A DNA stretch of 64,000 nucleotides from an uncultured Pelagibacteraceae bacterium (GTDB lineage Bacteria; Pseudomonadota; Alphaproteobacteria; Pelagibacterales; Pelagibacteraceae). The DNA lies in NCBI GenBank assembly GCA_902589725.1, contig CACITU010000007.1, positions 1 through 64,000 on the forward strand, given 5' to 3'. Each line of letters begins with the position of its first letter. Positions within the stretch are counted from its first letter, which is position 1. The translations under genes and the position numbers were made by a program. Shown in pieces: positions 34,041 to 42,614 of the stretch. Under the pieces are notes generated by a model. It did no database searches. It was not told where the DNA came from and saw only the letters and a program-made list of their open reading frames with translations.

Positions 34041-34922
34041 ATGGATTATGGTCTAGATAAAAAATCAACAAGTTTAAAAACTTTTAACACAATCTTTATT
34101 ATCGTTTGGCTTTTAATTGCTTGTTTTCCTTTCATTTGGACTTTTTGGGGATCATTTAAAGTTAGAGCTGATTTTTTTTCAAGATCAGATTGGTGGTATG
34201 CTATTTCTGCATTCAATACTTTAATTGAAACCGGTGGAAAATTTACAACAGATGCATATACCCAAGCCTGGACTGAAGGAGAGTTTTGGAAAGCATCCAA
34301 AAATACAATAATTGTAACTGTATTTGTTGTAAGCATTTCATTATTTTTAGGAACACTTGGTGCATATGCACTTTCAAGATCAACTGAAAGATATGCGTTT
34401 TGGATATTAATTGCAGCACTAATATTTAGAGCAATGCCTCACATCACTCTAGTATCAGGATATTTATTTCCATTTTTTCAATTACAAATATGGGGAATTC
34501 TCCCTACAACCATTGTTGTGCTAGTTGCAATTAATCAACCATTTACTTTATGGTTACTATATTCATTTTTTAAAACAGTCCCTAAAGAACTTGATGAAAG
34601 TGCTTTAATAGATGGGTGTTCATACTTTCAAGCTTTTAGACATATTATCATGCCAGTGATGTGGCCAGGAGTAATTACTGCAGGATTATTTAGTTTAATG
34701 CTTGCTTACAATGATTTTACGGTAACTGCATTACTTTTAAACCAAGAAAATCATACCATGGTTCCAAAAATTCAGAGTTATTTAGGAACAAATCAACATG
34801 AAGGTAATTTAATGTGGGCAGTTTCTGCAGTAGTTTCAGCAACAGCTCCTCTATTTATGTTGGTGATGTTTTTTCAAAGACAGGTTATTAGTGGTTTAAC
34901 TGCTGGAGCTGTAAAAGGTTGA
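34041..34922 (+). CDS. ABC transporter permease (MalG/UgpE-like)
   Basis: A 293-residue MalG-type permease with about six membrane segments, EAA loop LDESALIDGCSYFQAFRHI, and the usual C-terminus QRQVISGLTAGAVKG. It is the second channel subunit of the importer starting at 31738. Its TGA overlaps the TTG start of the HAD-like gene by 4 bases. The expected ATPase is not in this operon. Confidence 0.92.
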   Translation: MDYGLDKKSTSLKTFNTIFIIVWLLIACFPFIWTFWGSFKVRADFFSRSDWWYAISAFNTLIETGGKFTTDAYTQAWTEGEFWKASKNTIIVTVFVVSISLFLGTLGAYALSRSTERYAFWILIAALIFRAMPHITLVSGYLFPFFQLQIWGILPTTIVVLVAINQPFTLWLLYSFFKTVPKELDESALIDGCSYFQAFRHIIMPVMWPGVITAGLFSLMLAYNDFTVTALLLNQENHTMVPKIQSYLGTNQHEGNLMWAVSAVVSATAPLFMLVMFFQRQVISGLTAGAVKG

Positions 34923-35581
34923 AATATTACAAAGCTTTATTTTTTGGTTCTATTGGATCAATTGTCGAAACTTCAGAGATACAAAGAAAGTCATTTAACA
35001 AAGCATTTAAAAAATATGGGCTTGATTGGAATTGGACTAAGCGAGAGTATTTAAGTTTACTAAATAAATCTGGGGGAAAAGATAGAATATCTAGATACGC
35101 AAAGAAGAATAAAGAAATTGTAAACTCTACATATTTAAGAAATTTAAAAACTAAAATATTCAATAATTACCTTAAAAAAAACCAGCTAAAATTAAGACCA
35201 GGTGTTAAAAATTTAATTTTATTCTGTAAGAAAGAAAAAATAAAATTAGCTTTTGTCTCATCAACATCTACGAATAATATAAATGCAATATTATATTCAT
35301 TGAGAAATTCAATAAATAAAGAAGATTTTAGTTTTGTCGGTAATTCAAAACTAGTTAAAAAATTTAAACCACATCCTGCAATATACTTGCTAGCGCTTAA
35401 AAAACTTAAGCTTAAAGCTAATGAATGTTTGGCTATTGAAGATACACAAGAAAGCCTAAATTCAGCTAAGCGAGCTAAAATAAAATGTATAATTTTTCCT
35501 GGAAAATTTCATTCTTCAAGAAAATTTAGTGGGGCTTTAAAAAAAGTTTATAGACTGAATAAAAATATTATTCTGAGATAA
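34919..35581 (+). CDS. HAD-superfamily (CbbY-like) protein lacking the catalytic aspartates
   Basis: A 220-residue protein with the layout of beta-phosphoglucomutase/CbbY-like HADs: motif II FVSSTSTNN, motif III Lys in KKFKPHPAIYL, motif IV ECLAIEDTQESLNSAKRA. Motif I, normally DxDGT(L/V), reads ALFFGSIGSIVET, so the nucleophile Asp is Gly and the general-acid Asp is Ile. It starts at a TTG overlapping the permease stop (TTGA), with AAAAGG upstream. The rest of the fold is intact and the frame unbroken, so it looks like a pseudoenzyme rather than a dead gene. It overlaps the opposite hydrolase gene by 14 bases. Confidence 0.78.
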   Translation: MKYYKALFFGSIGSIVETSEIQRKSFNKAFKKYGLDWNWTKREYLSLLNKSGGKDRISRYAKKNKEIVNSTYLRNLKTKIFNNYLKKNQLKLRPGVKNLILFCKKEKIKLAFVSSTSTNNINAILYSLRNSINKEDFSFVGNSKLVKKFKPHPAIYLLALKKLKLKANECLAIEDTQESLNSAKRAKIKCIIFPGKFHSSRKFSGALKKVYRLNKNIILR

Positions 35582-36323
35582 ATTTTTGTACTAAATTATT
35601 AAATTGATCAGGCTGTTCTAAATGAACATTATGAGCACAATCCTTAAATATTTCTAAACGACTATTCTTAATATTTTTTTTTAATGTATCAACCTGATCA
35701 AAATTGTAAGAAGTATCTTTATCACCCCAGATAATCAAAGTTTCATTCTTTATATTTTTTAAATCTTCTTTACCTCTCCAATTTTTCATTGCTAACAAAG
35801 CATTATCAGCGGCCTCTAAAGAAACACCTTTAACTGCATTTTTGCATAAAAAATAATTTTTATCTTTATCCCCTTTAACAAACCATTTTTTTGGAACTCT
35901 AGAAAATGAAACTTCAGTTCCATCTTTTTTTAATTTTTCTCTTGTTTCATCTATTGTTTCAAATCTACCGGGTATTTCTCCAATTGATCCTGTAGCAAAA
36001 CAAATTAATTTGTTAACTCTATCACCAATTAGTTTTGTAATTTCTTGAACAATCATTCCTCCCATTGAATGTCCAATTAAATTAAATTTATCAATATTTT
36101 TTTGATCTAATAAATCTATTATTTCTATGGCCATTTTATTTATAGAGTCTAAAGATTTAATATTATGACTTTCACCAAACCCTGGAAGAGCTGGAATTAT
36201 TACACGATAATCTTTTGAAAAAAATTCTTTTTGAAAAGTCCACATTTTAGATGAGCCTAAGTAACCATGAACAAAAACAAATGGAAACCCTTTGCCTATA
36301 TCCTCTACATAAATATTTTTCAT
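35568..36323 (-). CDS. Alpha/beta-hydrolase fold protein
   Basis: A 251-residue alpha/beta hydrolase with the full catalytic triad pattern: nucleophile elbow LIGHSMGGMIVQE (Ser), Asp in IIWGDKDTSYN and His in CAHNVHLEQPDQF; the oxyanion-hole HGYLGSSKMW is also present. It is probably an esterase, lactonase or C-C hydrolase. It overlaps lysE upstream by 4 bases and the HAD-like gene downstream by 14. Substrate unknown. Confidence 0.85.
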   Translation of the reverse strand: MKNIYVEDIGKGFPFVFVHGYLGSSKMWTFQKEFFSKDYRVIIPALPGFGESHNIKSLDSINKMAIEIIDLLDQKNIDKFNLIGHSMGGMIVQEITKLIGDRVNKLICFATGSIGEIPGRFETIDETREKLKKDGTEVSFSRVPKKWFVKGDKDKNYFLCKNAVKGVSLEAADNALLAMKNWRGKEDLKNIKNETLIIWGDKDTSYNFDQVDTLKKNIKNSRLEIFKDCAHNVHLEQPDQFNNLVQKFISE

Positions 36324-36925
36324 AATATTTCCTTAATAATAAATAGAATTAACACAGCCATAAAACCAATAATAAAAATATTAATTACTCTCCAAACTAT
36401 TTTACTTTTAGCATACTTTGATAAATAATTAGATAAATACCCCAATATAAAAAAAAATAAAAATGATGCTATAGAAGCACCTACCCCGAATAAAATTTTT
36501 TGGTTTAATAAATAATTTTTTGAAAAATTTCCGAGAAAAAAAACCGTGTCAGAATAAACGTGTGGATTTAAATAGGTAAATCCTAAAGTTTTAAATATGA
36601 TATTTAATTTTGAAATATCATTTTGCTTAGTACTAAAGTAAATATCTAAATAATGAGATTTTATTTTTTTATAAATAAAGTGAAGTAAAAATAAAATTAA
36701 AAATAAATTTAAAATTAGTTCAATTAAAGAATTAAAATATTGATTAAAATAATGGAAAATAAAGATACCGAAAAAAATTAATATCAGATCTGATAAGGAG
36801 CATATTAAACAAACAATAAATACGTGTTGTTTTTTTAAACCTTGTTCTATAACAAAAATATTCTGGGCACCTATAGCTAAAATTAAGCTAATCCCTGTGA
36901 AGAAGCCTAATAATAGGTATTCCAT
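36320..36925 (-). CDS. LysE/ArgO-family amino-acid exporter
   Basis: A 201-residue membrane protein with about six hydrophobic segments and the family start GFFTGISLILAIGAQNIFVIEQGL, where GAQNIFVI is the LysE/ArgO signature. The later YLNPHVYSDTVFFLG block is the second family motif. Such proteins export basic amino acids to prevent toxic accumulation. Overlaps the hydrolase by 4 bases; no LysG-type regulator is adjacent. Confidence 0.88.
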   Translation of the reverse strand: MEYLLLGFFTGISLILAIGAQNIFVIEQGLKKQHVFIVCLICSLSDLILIFFGIFIFHYFNQYFNSLIELILNLFLILFLLHFIYKKIKSHYLDIYFSTKQNDISKLNIIFKTLGFTYLNPHVYSDTVFFLGNFSKNYLLNQKILFGVGASIASFLFFFILGYLSNYLSKYAKSKIVWRVINIFIIGFMAVLILFIIKEIL

Positions 36926-36937
36926 TAAGGTTTTGGA

Positions 36938-37348
36938 CTACTCTGGATTTGCTGTTAAAGTTTTAATTTCTAGTATATTTTCGTTTGGGTCTTTAACAAA
37001 GAAAGTTTCTTGCTCGTATTTTGTTCCTTTAAATCTCAAATAAGGTTCGTCGTAATACTTAGTTCCACTATCCTTTAATCTTTGTTTTAGAGCATCAAAG
37101 TCTTTTCTTGATAAATGAACACCAAAATGAGGAACTGAAACATTTCCCATGTCTACATCGTGTCTCTCATTATCTAATTTATGTTCACTTTTATGTAAGG
37201 TTAATTCATTGCCCCAAAAATCTACATCTGCCCACTCTTGCGCTGAGTTATCTAATCTACATCCTAAAGTTTCACTGTAAAACTTTTTTGCAATCTCTAA
37301 GTCTCCACACGGGATGGCTAGATGAAAACAATTGGTGTTTTTATACAT
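36938..37348 (-). CDS. VOC (glyoxalase/dioxygenase-fold) protein
   Basis: A 136-residue protein with two beta-alpha-beta-beta-beta units. FHLAIPCGDLEIAKKFYSET starts the first, PHFGVHLSRKDFDALKQRL the second, and the C-terminal DPNENILEIK carries the usual metal-binding Glu; His residues in FHLAI and FGVHL are the other ligand candidates. It could be a small dioxygenase, lyase or isomerase. It diverges from cysE by 80 bases. Confidence 0.85.
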   Translation of the reverse strand: MYKNTNCFHLAIPCGDLEIAKKFYSETLGCRLDNSAQEWADVDFWGNELTLHKSEHKLDNERHDVDMGNVSVPHFGVHLSRKDFDALKQRLKDSGTKYYDEPYLRFKGTKYEQETFFVKDPNENILEIKTLTANPE

Positions 37349-37428
37349 TTAAACCTCTTTAAATTAAGCAATTATGTACTATATAAGGCATATTATTTTT
37401 TAATCAACAGCAACTAAACTAAAGAAAT

Positions 37429-38013
37429 ATGAGTGATTTTTTACAATCCATAATTGATAGAGATCCTGCTGCAAGGTCTAAGTTAAGTTTAATATTAACT
37501 TATCCTGGTGTTAAAGCAGTTTTTTTTCATCGAATAGCAAATTTTTTTAGTACTGCAAAATTTCATTTGATAGCAAGAATCATTTCTCAATTTTCAAGAT
37601 TCTTAACTGGAATAGAAATTCATCCTAATGCAAAAATTGGAAAAAATTTATTTATAGATCATGGAATGGGTGTTGTAATTGGTGAAACTTCAGACATTGG
37701 AGATAATGTAACTATCTATCACATGGTTACGTTAGGTGGAATTGCTCCAAGTATTAATTCAAATGACCAAAGAAATATGAAAAGACATCCTACTATAAAA
37801 GAAGATGTAGTTATTGGTTCAGGTGCACAAGTATTAGGTCCTGTAGTCGTTGGCAAAGGTGCTAGAATTGGAGCAAATGCAGTTATTACGAAAGATGTTT
37901 CAGAAAATGCTGTAATGGTTGGAATTCCTGCAAGAAGTGTTGGAATAGCAGATAGTGAATTTAAACCTTATGGAATTACGTCTGACAGTGATAAAAAATC
38001 AGATAATGAATAA
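37429..38013 (+). CDS. cysE: Serine O-acetyltransferase
   Basis: A 194-residue left-handed beta-helix acyltransferase of the short CysE type. It shows the hexapeptide repeats ([50 protein letters not shown]) and the catalytic-region His of IDHGMG. It acetylates serine with acetyl-CoA as the first step of cysteine synthesis. Its 3' end overlaps cysK by 8 bases, so both are co-translated. Confidence 0.93.
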   Translation: MSDFLQSIIDRDPAARSKLSLILTYPGVKAVFFHRIANFFSTAKFHLIARIISQFSRFLTGIEIHPNAKIGKNLFIDHGMGVVIGETSDIGDNVTIYHMVTLGGIAPSINSNDQRNMKRHPTIKEDVVIGSGAQVLGPVVVGKGARIGANAVITKDVSENAVMVGIPARSVGIADSEFKPYGITSDSDKKSDNE

Positions 38014-39007
38014 TACCCAAAACGATTTTATTTCTGGAATAGGAAATACTCCATTAATTAAACTTAGAGCAGCCTCTGAAATTACTGGGTGTAACATTTA
38101 TGGAAAAGCAGAATTTTTAAATCCTGGAGGATCTGTAAAAGATAGAGCTGCACTTGCATTAATTAAAGACGCTCAAGAAAAAAAATTAATTTCTAAAGGT
38201 GGGACTGTTGTTGAGGGAACAGCTGGTAATACAGGAATAGGTTTGGGTCTTTTAGGTAATTCTCTTGGCTACAAAACTATAATTGTAATGAATGACAATC
38301 AAACACAAGAGAAAAAAGATTTACTTCGCAACCTTGGAGCTGAATTAAGATTAGTTCCACCAAAGCCTTATAAAGATGACAACAACTTTGTAAAAGTAGC
38401 AGCAAGACTTGCAGATCAACTAAGACCTACAAACAATAATGGAGTTATTTGGGCTAACCAGTTTGATAATACTGCAAATGCTAGAGGACATTATGAGGGA
38501 ACAGGTCAAGAAATCTGGGAACAAACCGATGGTAAAGTTGATGGTTTTGTTTGTTCTTCAGGTACTGGAGGGACAATTTCAGGTGTTAGCAATGCTCTTA
38601 AAGAAAAGAACAAAGATATAAAAATTTATTTATCAGATCCAAAAGGTTCTGCTCTTTATAATTACATTAAAAATGGTGAACTTAAATCGGAAGGTGGTTC
38701 AATTACTGAAGGTATTGGCTCAAGTAGAGTGACTGCTAACTTTGGTGAGGCCAAAATTGATGACGCATATTCAATTGATGACCATGAGGCTCTGCCTATT
38801 CTATATGATTTAATTCAAAACGAAGGTTTAAGTCTAGGAACAAGCTGTGGGATAAATATTGCAGGAGCAATTAGAATGGGAAAAGAGTTAGGGCCAGGAA
38901 AAACTATTGTAACTATTCTTTGTGATAGAAGTGACAAATACGCAACTAAAATGTTTAATAAAAAATTTTTAGAAGAAAAAGGTTTGCCGATACCTAATTG
39001 GTTTTAA
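38006..39007 (+). CDS. cysK: Cysteine synthase (O-acetylserine sulfhydrylase)
   Basis: A 333-residue PLP fold-type II enzyme. The PLP Lys is in [15 protein letters not shown], the substrate loop is [12 protein letters not shown], and the phosphate-binding glycines are [10 protein letters not shown]. The ATG at 38006 overlaps the cysE end; the frame is open further upstream but that part lies inside cysE. It makes cysteine from O-acetylserine and sulfide. SAR11 needs reduced sulfur, so the link to imported organosulfur compounds is relevant. Its stop shares TTAA with the opposite gene. Confidence 0.93.
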   Translation: MNNTQNDFISGIGNTPLIKLRAASEITGCNIYGKAEFLNPGGSVKDRAALALIKDAQEKKLISKGGTVVEGTAGNTGIGLGLLGNSLGYKTIIVMNDNQTQEKKDLLRNLGAELRLVPPKPYKDDNNFVKVAARLADQLRPTNNNGVIWANQFDNTANARGHYEGTGQEIWEQTDGKVDGFVCSSGTGGTISGVSNALKEKNKDIKIYLSDPKGSALYNYIKNGELKSEGGSITEGIGSSRVTANFGEAKIDDAYSIDDHEALPILYDLIQNEGLSLGTSCGINIAGAIRMGKELGPGKTIVTILCDRSDKYATKMFNKKFLEEKGLPIPNWF

Positions 39008-39420
39008 ATATAAATTTTATCAGCTAATCCGTAAGTAAGAATAGCACTTAAAATCGTAAGTACTCCAGCAGCTATTACACCTTCACTGTTAGTCTTTTCA
39101 GTGTGTCCAAGTTTATTTATGTAAATGGTATAAATACCAAATATTAAGTACATTAAATTTTGAACAAATACTAAATTAAAGAACGCCCAAGTTCCATTTA
39201 CTCCACCATCTCTAACAAACATAATATAAAGAGCCATTAAAAAAGACCCAACAAAAGGAGCTCCAAAAAATCTTGTAATCACAGCTGCCGAATGATCGAT
39301 GTTATATTGATCCATAAAACTCTTTGTTCCAACTATAGCTCTGAAAGCATAAACAGCATAAACAAGGAAATGAATAATAAAAATGATTAGATAAACAATT
39401 CCATTAAATTTTTCGATCAT
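39004..39420 (-). CDS. Small four-helix membrane protein, unknown
   Basis: A 138-residue protein with four hydrophobic segments (around residues 7-27, 48-68, 78-98, 112-133) and little else. A conserved-looking YAFRAIVGTKSFMDQYNI segment follows the first helix. I recognise no family. It is convergent with cysK (shared TTAA) and separated by 165 bases from the small-protein cassette. Confidence 0.7.
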   Translation of the reverse strand: MIEKFNGIVYLIIFIIHFLVYAVYAFRAIVGTKSFMDQYNIDHSAAVITRFFGAPFVGSFLMALYIMFVRDGGVNGTWAFFNLVFVQNLMYLIFGIYTIYINKLGHTEKTNSEGVIAAGVLTILSAILTYGLADKIYI

Positions 39421-39524
39421 AAATAATTACTATTAAATGTTTAATATAATTAATACAGCATAATCGACATTTTTTACACTCTCAAAATGCATATCTGTCG
39501 CGCGTTATAAACACAAGAGACTCA

Positions 39525-39553
39525 TTGTTAAAAATGTAACACTCTATTATATA
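39525..39553 (+). promoter_or_regulatory. Putative promoter of the small-protein cassette
   Basis: TTGTTA (39525-39530), 17-base spacer, TATATA (39548-39553), about 33 bases before the ATG at 39586, which has a TTAGGA ribosome-binding site. The gap 39421-39585 contains no other structure I can support. Confidence 0.45.
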
Positions 39554-39585
39554 ATATATATTAATTACAACTTATTAGGAAAATA

Positions 39586-39972
39586 ATGAAAAAAATAATT
39601 TTCACGTCTTTATTGGTTTTGCTAACAACAACTTCACATGCACACATGAGTGATAAAGAAATATCTGAGTCTTTAAAATGTGCAGGAATTTTTACATCGA
39701 CTCAATTTATTAAACAAGGTGAGCTTCCAAATGGTGATTTGGCTTACAAAGAAAATAGTCTGGCTGCAGCAAAGGTTACTAGAGAATTTCTTACAAATGA
39801 GGGTGTTTTAGAAGATAAAATAAATTCAAGTATAAATTCTACTGTTGATGAAATGTTTGGTAAACCTTATCAGAAAACTTTAATGGATAATTGCTATGCA
39901 TTTATTTTCAAATTAATACCAAATGGTAAAGAAAAAGTAGAGGAGACATCGAAAACAATTTATGGAGGATAA
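39586..39972 (+). CDS. Small periplasmic protein, unknown
   Basis: A 128-residue protein with a clear signal peptide (MKKIIFTSLLVLLTTTSHA) and a mature part of about 109 residues, mainly helical with two cysteines (LKCAGIF and DNCYAF) that could form a disulfide. No family recognised. First gene of a tight run of small genes: the next start is 3 bases after its stop, with GGAGG inside its final codons. Confidence 0.72.
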   Translation: MKKIIFTSLLVLLTTTSHAHMSDKEISESLKCAGIFTSTQFIKQGELPNGDLAYKENSLAAAKVTREFLTNEGVLEDKINSSINSTVDEMFGKPYQKTLMDNCYAFIFKLIPNGKEKVEETSKTIYGG

Positions 39973-39975
39973 AAT

Positions 39976-40269
39976 ATGATTATAAAAATAGAAGAAAATA
40001 TAAAATCGTTTTCAGCATGGAGGGATATGGTTAAAGATAATGCTGAAAAAATTAAAGGATTTGGTGCAACTATTATTTTTGCTGGTGTATCAAAAGAAGA
40101 TGCTTCAAAATTTACAGTAATTGTGAAATATGCAACTATGGAGGGGTTTGAGGCATTTAAAAATGATAAAGAACTTCACGCAGCAAGAGCTGCAGCTGGG
40201 GTTGATTTAGACTCTGCAAAAATCACTCCCATGGATGGAGACTTTATGGAAAATTTTTCAGGACAATAA
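39976..40269 (+). CDS. Small protein of ferredoxin-like/dimeric alpha-beta-barrel type, unknown
   Basis: A 97-residue cytoplasmic protein whose alternating pattern (helix FSAWRDMVKDNAEKIK, strand ATIIFAGVSK, strand FTVIVKYATMEGFEAFK, helix) suggests the dimeric alpha+beta barrel fold of ABM/EthD/DUF3764-like proteins. It resembles the next gene in layout and may be its paralogue. Strong GGAGG ribosome-binding site. Function unknown. Confidence 0.7.
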   Translation: MIIKIEENIKSFSAWRDMVKDNAEKIKGFGATIIFAGVSKEDASKFTVIVKYATMEGFEAFKNDKELHAARAAAGVDLDSAKITPMDGDFMENFSGQ

Positions 40270-40283
40270 AATAGGAGGAAAAA

Positions 40284-40568
40284 ATGGAAAAAGAAATGCT
40301 AGTGGTAGCAAAGTTAAAAGAAGGTACTTTTGAGAAATTCATGGGATTTATGCAATCTCCTGAAGGACTTGCTGAAAGGGCTAAAGTTGCTGTGGTTGAA
40401 AAAACAATTGGAACTGTAACTCCAGACAAAAGTACTGTAATGTTTAAAATATTTTGTACTGATGAAGCTGCACTTCATAAGTTTATAGAAGGTACAGAGG
40501 TATCAAAGCCAATAATGGATGAAGTGTTAGACAGTTACTCAATATATGATCTAACTAAGGTTAAATAG
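40284..40568 (+). CDS. Small protein similar in layout to the preceding gene, unknown
   Basis: A 94-residue protein: a strand (EMLVVAKLKEG), helix (FEKFMGFMQSPEGLAERAKV), strands and helix (STVMFKIFCTDEAALHKFI). It shares the order of elements and the 'VxV/FKI...A...F' core with the protein of 39976-40269. GGAGG precedes the ATG. It is followed by a 73-base gap before the cupin gene, which may hold a second promoter. Unknown function. Confidence 0.7.
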   Translation: MEKEMLVVAKLKEGTFEKFMGFMQSPEGLAERAKVAVVEKTIGTVTPDKSTVMFKIFCTDEAALHKFIEGTEVSKPIMDEVLDSYSIYDLTKVK

Positions 40569-40641
40569 AAGGCTGAGGCTACACATACTGACCAATCTCT
40601 GCTAGACTATATAACTAAATAATTGGTAACAAGGAGGAAAA

Positions 40642-40992
40642 ATGGCTGGGATAGAAGTAAAAAGTTTTGATAAAGCAGATGAAGTGAATGATAATTTTAA
40701 TAATGCTAAAATTGAAGCGGTCAAAGTTGGAAATCAAAGATTGATGAAACTTACTTTGCAACCTGGTTGGCAATGGTCAAAAGATATAAAGCCAACAGTT
40801 GGTGGCGACAGCTGTCAAGCTACACATCTTGGTATAATTATCTCGGGTGCTGTTTGTGCAAAACATAATGATGGAACTGAACTAACTTATAAAGCTGGTG
40901 ATGCATACTCAATACAACCAGGTCATGATGGATGGGTTGTTGGAGATAAACCAGCAGTAGTATATGAATTTCATGGGATGTGGGGTGAATAA
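40642..40992 (+). CDS. Small single-domain cupin
   Basis: A 116-residue cupin barrel. The first motif is around GGDSCQATHLGIIISGAVCA with a His, and the second is KAGDAYSIQPGHDGWVVGD with another His; a Glu at the GMWGE end may be outside the site. Small cupins bind metals and act as isomerases, dioxygenases or sensors. AAGGAGG precedes the ATG, and its last base overlaps the next start (TAATG). Confidence 0.75.
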   Translation: MAGIEVKSFDKADEVNDNFNNAKIEAVKVGNQRLMKLTLQPGWQWSKDIKPTVGGDSCQATHLGIIISGAVCAKHNDGTELTYKAGDAYSIQPGHDGWVVGDKPAVVYEFHGMWGE

Positions 40993-41315
40993 TGTCTAAA
41001 TTTTATGTAATTGGAAAGGCAAGTTCTGAGTTATTAAAAAAAATGCATTCTGACCCTGCTGCAGATAGAAGTGCGGTAATGAAATCCATGTGTGATAGCT
41101 TAGGAGTAAAAGCTGTAAGTTATGAATGGTTAAGAGGACGTTTTGATGTTCTTTTTTGTGTTGAAGGCGATTATGAAAGTGTTCTTGCTATGAAAGTAAC
41201 TGTTTTAAATAGTGGAATGATGTCGGATCTGATGGTTCATGAAGTATTTGATTATAACAGTGCATTTAAAAAGGCAGCTGATGTTTCAAAAAGTTATAAA
41301 AAACCAGGTGAATAA
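40992..41315 (+). CDS. Small GYD-domain-like protein
   Basis: A 107-residue protein resembling GYD-domain (ferredoxin-like) proteins in layout: FYVIGKASSELLKKM, then SLGVKAVSYEWLRGRFDVLF, then a helix with VLAMKVTVLNSG. Its start overlaps the cupin stop by one base, implying coupled translation and perhaps a complex. Function unknown. Confidence 0.65.
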   Translation: MSKFYVIGKASSELLKKMHSDPAADRSAVMKSMCDSLGVKAVSYEWLRGRFDVLFCVEGDYESVLAMKVTVLNSGMMSDLMVHEVFDYNSAFKKAADVSKSYKKPGE

Positions 41316-41330
41316 ATAGAAAGGAATAAT

Positions 41331-41651
41331 ATGTCTATATTAGAAAAATATAGTGCTGCAATAAAAAACAAAGATGAAGCAGTGATGAATGATCTTTTGC
41401 ATGATGATTTTAAATTCACAATGCATAAGTCAGGAAATGTTTTAGGCAAAAGTGATGTTATCAAATGGGCAATGAGCGGTGACATAAATCAAGATAAAGT
41501 AAGAGTTGTTTATGAAAATGACGAAGTTGGTGTTCATCATTCATTTGTTACTTTTGATGATGGAAATGTAGAGGCTGTAATGGCAGTTTATAAATATGAT
41601 AATGGAAAAATTGTTAGTTTAGAAACTGGTGCTACACCTATGCCAAAGTAA
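41331..41651 (+). CDS. Small NTF2/SnoaL-like protein
   Basis: A 106-residue NTF2-fold protein: helices ILEKYSAAIKNKDEAVMNDL then strands LHDDFKFTMHKSG and VEAVMAVYKYDNGKIVSLE, the usual SnoaL/ketosteroid-isomerase-like arrangement. AAGGAA ribosome-binding site. It abuts the GTG start of the next gene with no gap. Substrate unknown. Confidence 0.75.
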   Translation: MSILEKYSAAIKNKDEAVMNDLLHDDFKFTMHKSGNVLGKSDVIKWAMSGDINQDKVRVVYENDEVGVHHSFVTFDDGNVEAVMAVYKYDNGKIVSLETGATPMPK

Positions 41652-42242
41652 GTGAGTGGTATTGATTTTTATTTTTCGATAGGTAGCACTTACACCTATC
41701 TTTCTGTGACTAGAATACTTGATGTTGAAAAACAACATCAAGTAAAATTTAATTGGAAACCCTTTTCAGTTAGAGCAATTATGAAGGAAATGAATAATAT
41801 ACCATTTCCAAAAGATAAAATTAATAAAGTCAATTACATGTGGAGAGATATTGAAAGACGAGCAGAAGGATATGGTTTTTTTGCTAAGACACCAGTTCCC
41901 TACCCTTTATCAGAATTCGATTTAGCAAATCAAATAGCAATCTTTGGTTTTGAAAAAGGCTGGGGAGAAAAATTTGTAATGCTGACTTATAAAAAATGGT
42001 TCCAAGAAGGCAAAGAACCTGCAATTGAACCTAGCCTTTCTGAGGTTTGTACTGAATTAAATTTAGATAAGGATGAAATAATATCAGAAGCAAAATCAGA
42101 AAATATAGAGGTAAAATATAATGAAAACACAAATTCAGCTCGTGAAAATAAAATTTTTGGTAGTCCATCTTTTATAGTGAATAATGAAATTTTCTGGGGA
42201 GATGATAGAATGGAAGATGCTATTAAATGGTCTCTTAAATAA
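41652..42242 (+). CDS. 2-hydroxychromene-2-carboxylate isomerase-like (DsbA/GST-kappa family) protein
   Basis: A 196-residue thioredoxin-fold protein of the HCCA isomerase / GST-kappa family. The start IDFYFSIGSTYTYLSVTRIL has the catalytic Ser/Thr region, and the C-terminal NKIFGSPSFIVNNEIFWGDDR, with the cis-Pro loop GSPSF, is typical. Family members isomerise aromatic catabolites using glutathione. It starts with GTG directly after the NTF2-like stop, so it completes the small-protein operon. Confidence 0.85.
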   Translation: MSGIDFYFSIGSTYTYLSVTRILDVEKQHQVKFNWKPFSVRAIMKEMNNIPFPKDKINKVNYMWRDIERRAEGYGFFAKTPVPYPLSEFDLANQIAIFGFEKGWGEKFVMLTYKKWFQEGKEPAIEPSLSEVCTELNLDKDEIISEAKSENIEVKYNENTNSARENKIFGSPSFIVNNEIFWGDDRMEDAIKWSLK

Positions 42243-42280
42243 TTCTATATATTCTCTCAAAATTCATTTAAAGTCATTGT

Positions 42281-42613
42281 ATGAGTCTTGCTAGTTCATA
42301 CTTATTTTTAGGTATTGCGGTATTTTTAGGTGTAACTTCTAATAGTTTTGCAAAAAGTGCTGAGGGTTTTACACTTCTTGTTCCAAGCATAATTACAGCA
42401 ATTACAATTGTACTGTGTATGTATGCACTGTCATTAGTAATGAAAAATATTCCTATGGGAATTACTTACGCCTCTTTTGCGGGACTTACAATTATAGCGA
42501 CAGTCATTGTTGGTGTAATTAAATATAATCAAGTTCCCAATTTATATTCTTTGATAGGGCTAATATTTATTATAGTTGGAGTGTTAATGGTTAATTTATT
42601 AGGAAATAAATAA
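42281..42613 (+). CDS. SMR-family membrane protein lacking the conserved Glu (first of a pair)
   Basis: A 110-residue, four-helix protein of the small multidrug resistance family. It aligns ungapped with EmrE (LGIAVFLGVTSNSFAKSAEGF against LGGAILAEVIGTTLMKFSEGF), but the position of the essential Glu14 is Gly. The YNQVPNLYSLIGLIFIIVGVLMVN end is typical. Without Glu it cannot use the known proton-coupled mechanism. Two genes in tandem suggest a heterodimer. The ATG lies 38 bases after the isomerase gene. Confidence 0.85.
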   Translation: MSLASSYLFLGIAVFLGVTSNSFAKSAEGFTLLVPSIITAITIVLCMYALSLVMKNIPMGITYASFAGLTIIATVIVGVIKYNQVPNLYSLIGLIFIIVGVLMVNLLGNK

Positions 42614-42614
42614 T

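Noticed and set aside
37955-38005. Upstream ATG for cysK
   Set aside because: It would place 17 extra residues inside cysE; the ATG at 38006 gives the standard CysK N-terminus.
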